Shown here: positions 58,263 through 64,000 of the stretch, one piece after another | How positions within the stretch are numbered: position 1 is the stretch's first letter | Layout of the letters: every line of letters begins with the position of its first letter | NCBI GenBank assembly: GCA_033558025.1 | Contig: JAUCEF010000006.1 | Coordinates: 1,798,001 to 1,862,000, forward strand | Direction: 5' to 3' | From: Phytophthora sp. 'mugwort' | Taxonomy: Eukaryota > Oomycota > Peronosporomycetes > Peronosporales > Peronosporaceae | DNA length: 64,000 bases | Position numbers and translations under genes: made by a program | The notes under the pieces: generated by a model | Told to the model about the DNA's origin: nothing | Database searches by the model: none | What the model saw: only the letters and a program-made list of their open reading frames with translations

Positions 58263-58644
58263 TGTCGATGCGGCGCAATCGTTATCTAGTTCGCAGTTGA
58301 AGGAATGAAGACGCTGGTGACTTTCGACGCCGACTGTGGAGGAAGTTCCGGTCGAGATCCTGCGGGGTAAGGCGAACGAGCAAAGAGACAAAAGGGTCTC
58401 TAGTGGACGAGTCCTGCTGTCCACGATCGCACATCCGTGCGAATCGTAGTGGTCTGCTAGGCTCGTACAGGATTTTCAGGCTCGCTTTCCCTCAGGATGA
58501 ACTCAATGCTTCTCAAGCTTACTTTCCTTTTTTGACTCCTTCCTCACAGCACTCTTCTCATCTTTATCGTCCCAGACTTCTTCTTCGCATCACAAGCAAG
58601 GAAAAGCACGTAGCTCTGCAGGCTTGGAGTGATCTCGCTCCTTA
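58263..58644 (+). repeat. 3' LTR of the Copia element
   Basis: Begins TGTCGATGCGGCGCAATCG, matching the 5' LTR start at 53819 with several substitutions, and runs to about 58644. No purine-rich tract is obvious before it. Confidence 0.8.
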
Positions 58645-58661
58645 ACCCCGCTGTTCCCAAC

Positions 58662-58706
58662 GTCGTAAGTTACGACTTAAAGAAGGCACACGTCGTAAGT
58701 TACGGC
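58662..58706. repeat. Two copies of a 15-bp palindromic motif, 30 bp apart
   Basis: GTCGTAAGTTACGAC (58662-58676) is a perfect 7+1+7 palindrome. GTCGTAAGTTACGGC (58692-58706) differs at one base. Both lie just after the Copia 3' LTR. Confidence 0.75.
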
Positions 58707-59640
58707 TTAGTTTCCCGCTTAGGAGTTGGCTCGGAAAAAAGGTTTCATTAGTTTAATCAAGTCAAAATCTTGAATAAAATTATATAAGTGAGAGAGGTTT
58801 TTGGGAAAAGTAAAAAGGGGACATGGAGTAAAAAAAAAGGAATGGGTTGTGAATCTCGGCGAAAGCTACGTTTGAAATGCTCTACTCAACGAAGCTGATA
58901 TCGCAGCAGCAGATTTGATCGAAAGCATTGACAAATACTGCGCTATTGATGCACATGTTGGCGAAGTCGATTCGGATGACGACATAGGAAATGAAGAGTG
59001 ATAATTTGTCAGCAATAATAACTTGATTGGAACTGCTAACTGAAAAAATCACCCGTCGAAGTTAGTCCACAGATACGCTACAGACCTAAAATTGCACGCG
59101 CAGTTAGATTACACACCGGTGTAGATGAATACGAAAGCACAGCGTCGTCGTTGTAATCATCGCAGAGATATCTCCGTGTGCACGTGAATAATTGCCAACA
59201 GCTTATTTGACTGTGTGACTGTGATAGAAGATGTGCTTTGTATTACCGCACACAATTTTCTAAGTACACTTACGCTACTTCGGTAATTACCGGTTACCGG
59301 ATCGTCACTTTTGGAGTGTGGTACCCTGTACCGGTACATGACCTGTCCACTATAAGCGGTGTAGTGTTGGCGAAAGTTAAGTGCAGTATTTAACTTTTCT
59401 GCACCAAACGAGGTTAACTGATGCACTTAACAAGGTGTGGCTTGCACGAAAGCTGTGTAAAACTGGCTCCAGTGAGACTCGCGGTCTGCAGGTGGTTTTT
59501 TTCGTGGTCTACCGTCCAGGCTCCAGGCCCAGGACTTCTGGCAAAGATGCCCGTGGTCTTTGCAGCACTCATCCCCTGCGAGGCTCGCTCGATTCTACCT
59601 TAATGTGCTCATTCCGCGTTCTTCGCTATCATCACCAAGC
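58707..59640. other. Gene-free stretch, possible short relic
   Basis: A short frame near 58880-59003 reads ADIAAADLIESIDKYCAIDA and ends GEVDSDDDIGNEE before a stop. It looks like the tail of some lost gene or transposase. The rest has no recognisable content. Confidence 0.35.
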
Positions 59641-59654
59641 TACCTGAAACGAAC

Positions 59655-61995
59655 ATGGCAGGCGGACGGCCCAGGTCAAAATATGGGACTCTTCCACATC
59701 GTCATTCAAGCTGGACAAGGCAAGCCTCCTGACGCGAAGTGCCTGCATGGCGGACTCCTTTTGTTGAATTGCCAGCCGTCTCGCAATATGCTCAAGCACG
59801 CCGTGAAATGTCCTTCATTGCCGGATGAAGACAAGGAGGAGTGGCGCGAGCTTTTCAGAAAAAAAGAAGCTGAAAAATAGCCAGGCGCCAAGCAAACCTA
59901 GCTGTGGCGCGTGCGTCGGCGCGAACCGCATCACGCACGTTTTCATCGATTACCCGAAGGCTGTTTAGCACGCCGGTTTCGTCGACGAGGCCACGGTTTC
60001 CTGAAACAGATCGAACGAGATCTCAACTCAGGAAGCTAGCTTCGCCAAGATCGCCGTTGGGTTTTATGTCACTGGAATTTCGTTTTCGCTGTCTTGAGAA
60101 CTCACGCTTCCGTGATGTGTTTTCGTATGAACTTCCCTCACGACAAGAACTAGCAACTACGCTTCTCGACGTCACGTACGATCGTGAGAAGACTCGTTTA
60201 TCAAATTCATGGTTGGGCAAGACTCATTTCGGCATCGTCAGCGACGGGTGGTCAAACCCCAACGGCGACAGTATTATCAATTTTGTTGTAGTGAGGCCCA
60301 ACATGAAGCCGGTGTTCTGGGGGATTCATCGCTACAAGAGAGGTGGCACATACCGCAGAGTACATCGCGCAAGTTATTGGTGATGCAATCGACGACTTTG
60401 AAAGTGTCGTGGGTAGAGGTACTGTGAGGTGTGTGGTGACCGATAACGCTGCGAACATGAAGGCAGCTTGGGATATCCTCGAAGCTGAGAGGCCCGGCAT
60501 TCTGTGCAATGGCTGTGCTGCTCATGGAATGAACCTCCTAATGAAGGATATTTTGCAGTTGAAGGAATTGCAGAGCACATTACGAAAGGCGCGAGTGATG
60601 TCACGATTCTTTCGGGACCACTACGCTATGTCGGAAAGATTCAAAGGTCTTCAGCGGCAGGTGCGCACGAGAGAAAACAAACGGCGTCGACTTTCACTAC
60701 CAGTTCCAACCCGCTGGTACTCCTGTGAGACGTGCATTCGCAATGTGATCGAGAATCGTGATGTAATTACTCTGGCACTTTCAGACTCTGCGCTAGTAAG
60801 CAGATACAACCATCACGGGCACGCGCAGCGTCATTCTCTTTTCAACGGAGACCAAACCATGGAGAACGTGCCAGAAGAACAGTGTGTTGAGGGAGCAAGC
60901 CGTAGCGGAGATCCCGGTAATACGAGCAGCAACCAGGCAGTAGTAGGTTCTTCCTGTATACCATCATTGCCTGGTCTCCCACCAACAGCCAGTACACATA
61001 CGGCAAGAACTGGGGATGGCGCAAGCATTTCACAGGCATCATACGTCACGGCCGAGCCTTCCACCAGTATGCAGTCAACCAATACGACGCCACCGGTAGA
61101 CGATCCAGTGTTGTGAATAATAAGGAGCTCGATGCATCCGAAGCGGCTGAGGTGGATGCAGAGAAGGAGGCAACCGCTACATCTTTGGCTGCCCAGCAAA
61201 TTCTTCGTGACGAACAATTTTGGCTAAATGGCTCAAGTGCGCTCCAGATTATTTCCCCTATCGACAAGTGCTTGGCGTCGTTTGAAAATGACAACTGCTG
61301 CGTCTCGATGGTCTACACTACATTTGAGTGGCTATTCTCGAATTCCGTGTACTTGGCGTCCAGTCATGACGTTGACCCCGATCTTCAGCGCAAGTCCTCA
61401 CTCTAATTGACAAGCGCAGAAACGGCATGTGCAACACGAAGATGGGATCGCGTAATTCTTGGACCCATCGAAATCACTGGATGGCTTTACTGAGGATGGA
61501 ATCGTTGATTTGATTGGGTCTGCAACCAAGCTAGCCAAACGCTGTCATCTTTTGGGTGGGGTCTCGGTAAATGCTTTTCACAAGGAACTTGAGCGCTCTG
61601 CATTAGCCAAAAAAGAGCGAAGTGCATCGGATCAGAAGCTGCAGCGTAGTTTAGCCCACTGAGCTGGTGGACGCTAGCCAGGACAAAGTTCAAACCATTA
61701 CGAGAACTTGCTCTGCGATTGCTCTCAAATGCCAACCTCGTCAGCCGCTAGTGAGCGCAGCTGGAGTATCTACAGCTTTATCCACTCCAAGCTTTGAAAT
61801 CGACTTTCGCCCGAACGCATGAAAAAGCTGGTATTCATCTACAGCAATATGGGCGATCGTAATGAAGCGGACCATATCCTTCACGAGATGTTTCCGGATG
61901 CAAACGATGCTGGCAACTCGAGTGACGAAGAGGACGTTAACGGCGAGCAAGACGTTGGAGAAGAGTCAAATCTTGATAGCACGATCTTGTCGTAG
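59655..61995 (+). pseudogene. Decayed hAT-family transposase
   Basis: Starts with a zinc-finger-like part (CQPSRNMLKHAVKCPSLPDE), then the DUF659-like core: GVVTDNAANMKAAWDILE-type block in the frame 60343-61116 (actual CVVTDNAANMKAAWDILEAE) and CNGCAAHGMNLLMKDIL, PVPTRWYSCETCIRN. The C-terminal dimerisation tail appears at ~61738-61840: SERSWSIYSFIHSKL, a stop, then NRLSPERMKKLVFIYSN. An acidic tail ends at 61995. Internal stops break it. No TIR pair was found for this copy. Confidence 0.82.
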
Positions 61996-62586
61996 CTTGG
62001 GACAGCGGTAGTAATAAAGGTCGACTACGCCGACCTTCACCTTCATGAACTTTGCTGTCGATATGGCAGTGCCGCCCAGACGGTGTGCTACCGTGGCACG
62101 CTCGTTTACCCGCACCTGGCCCTTCACTCTAGCGTTGCAATAGACTATATGTCACGTGCTCAGACGGAGATCATCGGCGATACGCTCCACGGCAGGGAGC
62201 TGAAGTTTGCGCTCCTCAGCGAGCATTCTACCACCATTTGAACGGAAGTACCAGATCATCACCACGAAGTTGATCCACTGAGTTGCATCGTCGATCGCAG
62301 CATCCAGCTAGATGAAACACTGGGAAACGTTTGCAAGACTTGGATGCTCTTTAGCTTCAAAATCCACTTCAACATTGAGCAGCGCTTCCAGGGCAATGAA
62401 AGCTTGCAGCGCGTGAGCGATTTCTGCGCCGATGGAGACTTCTACTTCCAGTTGGCTATGGATGGCCTACTGAATCACTGTCGATGTCGTAAGCAGATCG
62501 ACCACAACTAAGAGGGTATAGCCCACCCACAGAGACTTGCCGCTGGAGAATGTGCTGAGTGGTCCACGACCAGAGAGTACAAGATC
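61996..62586. other. Unassigned repeat-like sequence
   Basis: A minus-strand frame continues from the inverted repeat into this region (62802 down to 62467) and further fragments follow in the same direction. I cannot assign a family; it resembles degraded repetitive coding DNA. Confidence 0.35.
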
Positions 62587-63118
62587 ATCAACTGGGGGTT
62601 CTCCGTGAACATCAATATTTAGACGCGCAGACAAGCAGTGGGGTGGTAAGATCAATAATCTGAGTTTCGTCAACGTCACACTGCTCCTATGCCAGGAACA
62701 CTCTGCTTTGCCGCAACGCGCGTAGCTACCAAGATCAGCGAGATCAACCGCGAAATCAACTCTATAGGCCAGATATCCTTCACAGCACGTCCTCACCATC
62801 ATCCGCCAATGTACAATTCCACATTACTCGTAAAACTGCACGTTCACGAGTCAGTACCCACCTCTCGAGTGGCAAACAACTCAACAGCCGCGGGTACATC
62901 TGCTGCAAGACCAAACCTTTCCAACCCTTCGATGCCAGCATCACTGCCAGCACCCGACAAACCAGTCACATCTTCGCCAGCATGCTTCTACACATACGCG
63001 TCGTCGCTGACGAACATCACACCGCTCATGGATAAGCCCACGTCGCGGCCGTGAACTTGCATATCCACAGACCAGCCCTCCGACCGCACCGCGGCGCTGT
63101 CGAGCGACTCGCCAACCA
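62587..63118. repeat. Left arm of a long inverted repeat
   Basis: 532 bp; each base i pairs with base 126587-i in the right arm without indels across the part I checked. Two mismatches were seen near the inner end (63063 region and 63102 region). Both arms contain the same 121-codon frame (62689-63054 here). Confidence 0.92.
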
Positions 63119-63468
63119 CAGCTGATTTGCGCAGCACGATAACGTCTCAGTACCAGCGACAAAGTCTAGTTCGCGAAGACCATCGTGCACATCTCCATCG
63201 CGCTGACCTCAGCCACGATGCAATGCTACACAAAGATTCCTCATGTCAGCTCCACAAAACTTGCGATAGCTGTACAAGAAAAACCTTCGTTTCCAGTATT
63301 CCGTTTTTTACAAATATGGTGCGGTGGTTATTAACGCCCTCGTTTCTCGCAGTTAATAACATTCTGGCTATTAACTGTTTTTAACGTGCACTTTTCCAAC
63401 GCTAAAGCGGAGGAAGTCGGTATAATATAATATTATTATTATTTAAAAAAAATCGTGCGCCGAATACT
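63119..63468. other. Spacer of the long inverted repeat
   Basis: 350 bp unique sequence. It holds a small inverted motif pair (GGTTATTAAC near 63327 and GTTAATAAC near 63352) and an AT-rich tract at 63421-63450. No gene recognised. Confidence 0.7.
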
Positions 63469-64000
63469 TGGTTGGCGAGTCGTTCGACAGCGCCGCGGTG
63501 CGGTCGGAGGGCTGGTCTGTGGACATGCAAGTTCACGGCCGCGATGTGGGCTTATCCATGAGCGGTGTGATGTTCGTCAGCGACGACGCGTATGTGTAGA
63601 AGCATGCTGGCGAAGATGTGACTGGTTTGTCGGGTGCTGGCAGTGATGCTGGCATCGAAGGGTTGGAAAGGTTTGGTCTTGCAGCAGATGTACCCGCGGC
63701 TGTTGAGTTGTTTGCCACTCGAGAGGTGGGTACTGACTCGTGAACGTGCAGTTTTACGAGTAATGTGGAATTGTACATTGGCGGATGATGGTGAGGACGT
63801 GCTGTGAAGGATATCTGGCCTATAGAGTTGATTTCGCGGTTGATCTCGCTGATCTTGGTAGCTACGCGCGTTGCGGCAAAGCAGAGTGTTCCTGGCATAG
63901 GAGCAGTGTGACGTTGACGAAACTCAGATTATTGATCTTACCACCCCACTGCTTGTCTGCGCGTCTAAATATTGATGTTCACGGAGAACCCCCAGTTGAT
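63469..64000. repeat. Right arm of a long inverted repeat, cut by the window end
   Basis: Reverse complement of 62587-63118; the same 121-codon frame is at 63898-63533 on the minus strand. The repeat may continue past 64000, so its true arm length is unknown, although the left arm continues with sequence of unknown partner before 62587. Confidence 0.92.

Larger units (their letters stand above)
53819..58644 (+). mobile_element. Decayed Ty1/Copia retrotransposon
   Basis: Both LTRs are present. Between them, frames broken by stops carry a gag piece (ARDTLLRGLLAKDAKRV, ~54530), an integrase piece (VNVALTAFLEEHGI, ~56072), and the reverse transcriptase region with GIDYVATYSPVV, LVDVDIYMALPEGYDDGSGR and KKGLYGLKQASRVW (56540-57052). 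The RT active-site motif is lost (YLDY where YVDD is expected). An RNase H part follows (EIVGPPQYLVACTRPDIV; KQAKRAVRYVAATKKLLF). Order gag-IN-RT-RH is Copia type. Divergent LTRs mark an old copy. Confidence 0.9.

Noticed and set aside
1..64000. CRISPR array, rRNA, bacterial promoters or operons
   Set aside because: None seen; the window is eukaryotic with spliceosomal introns.

Overview
The window looks like nuclear DNA of a plant-pathogenic oomycete, most likely Phytophthora or a close relative. The strongest pointer is a GPCR-PIPK fusion (7TM region plus phosphatidylinositol-phosphate kinase) at 50.8-53.5 kb, a hallmark of oomycetes. Genes are compact with introns of about 56-106 bp, flagellar genes are present, and the DNA transposon mix (pogo-like, Crypton, hAT, Tc1/mariner) with Copia elements fits. 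Gene models were built by hand from reading frames and GT-AG sites; splice sites are inferred.

Layout. 1-3.6 kb: two minus-strand genes, the start of an MFS sugar transporter (cut by the window edge) and a mitochondrial-looking PPR protein fused to a PD-(D/E)xK nuclease domain of the TPD/CDIN1 type. 4.4-24.5 kb: a repeat-rich block with no intact host gene that I recognise. It holds decayed pogo-like, Crypton, gag-bearing retroelement, hAT (with terminal repeats and target duplication), Tc1/mariner and Harbinger-like DDE copies, plus four long G/C homopolymers. 24.8-53.5 kb: a gene-dense housekeeping block in the order RRP6 exosome nuclease (+), CECR2/RSF1-like chromatin factor (+), protein kinase (+), condensin II subunit NCAPG2 (-), CCT1/TCP1 (+), LRRC23-like flagellar LRR protein (-), PDZ-Rab GTPase fusion (+), PA-TM-RING E3 ligase (+), OSCA/TMEM63-like channel (-), a 1261-aa coiled-coil/IQ protein with an axonemal flavour (-), and the GPCR-PIPK (-). 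53.8-64 kb: a decayed Copia element with both LTRs, a decayed hAT element, and a near-perfect long inverted repeat cut by the window end.

How the genes relate. Nothing suggests an operon or one pathway; this is the usual oomycete picture of a conserved gene island between repeat-rich stretches. Two divergent pairs share short upstream regions: NCAPG2/TCP1 (224 bp) and LRRC23/PDZ-Rab (162 bp). The most unusual proteins are the PPR-TPD nuclease fusion and the PDZ-Rab fusion.
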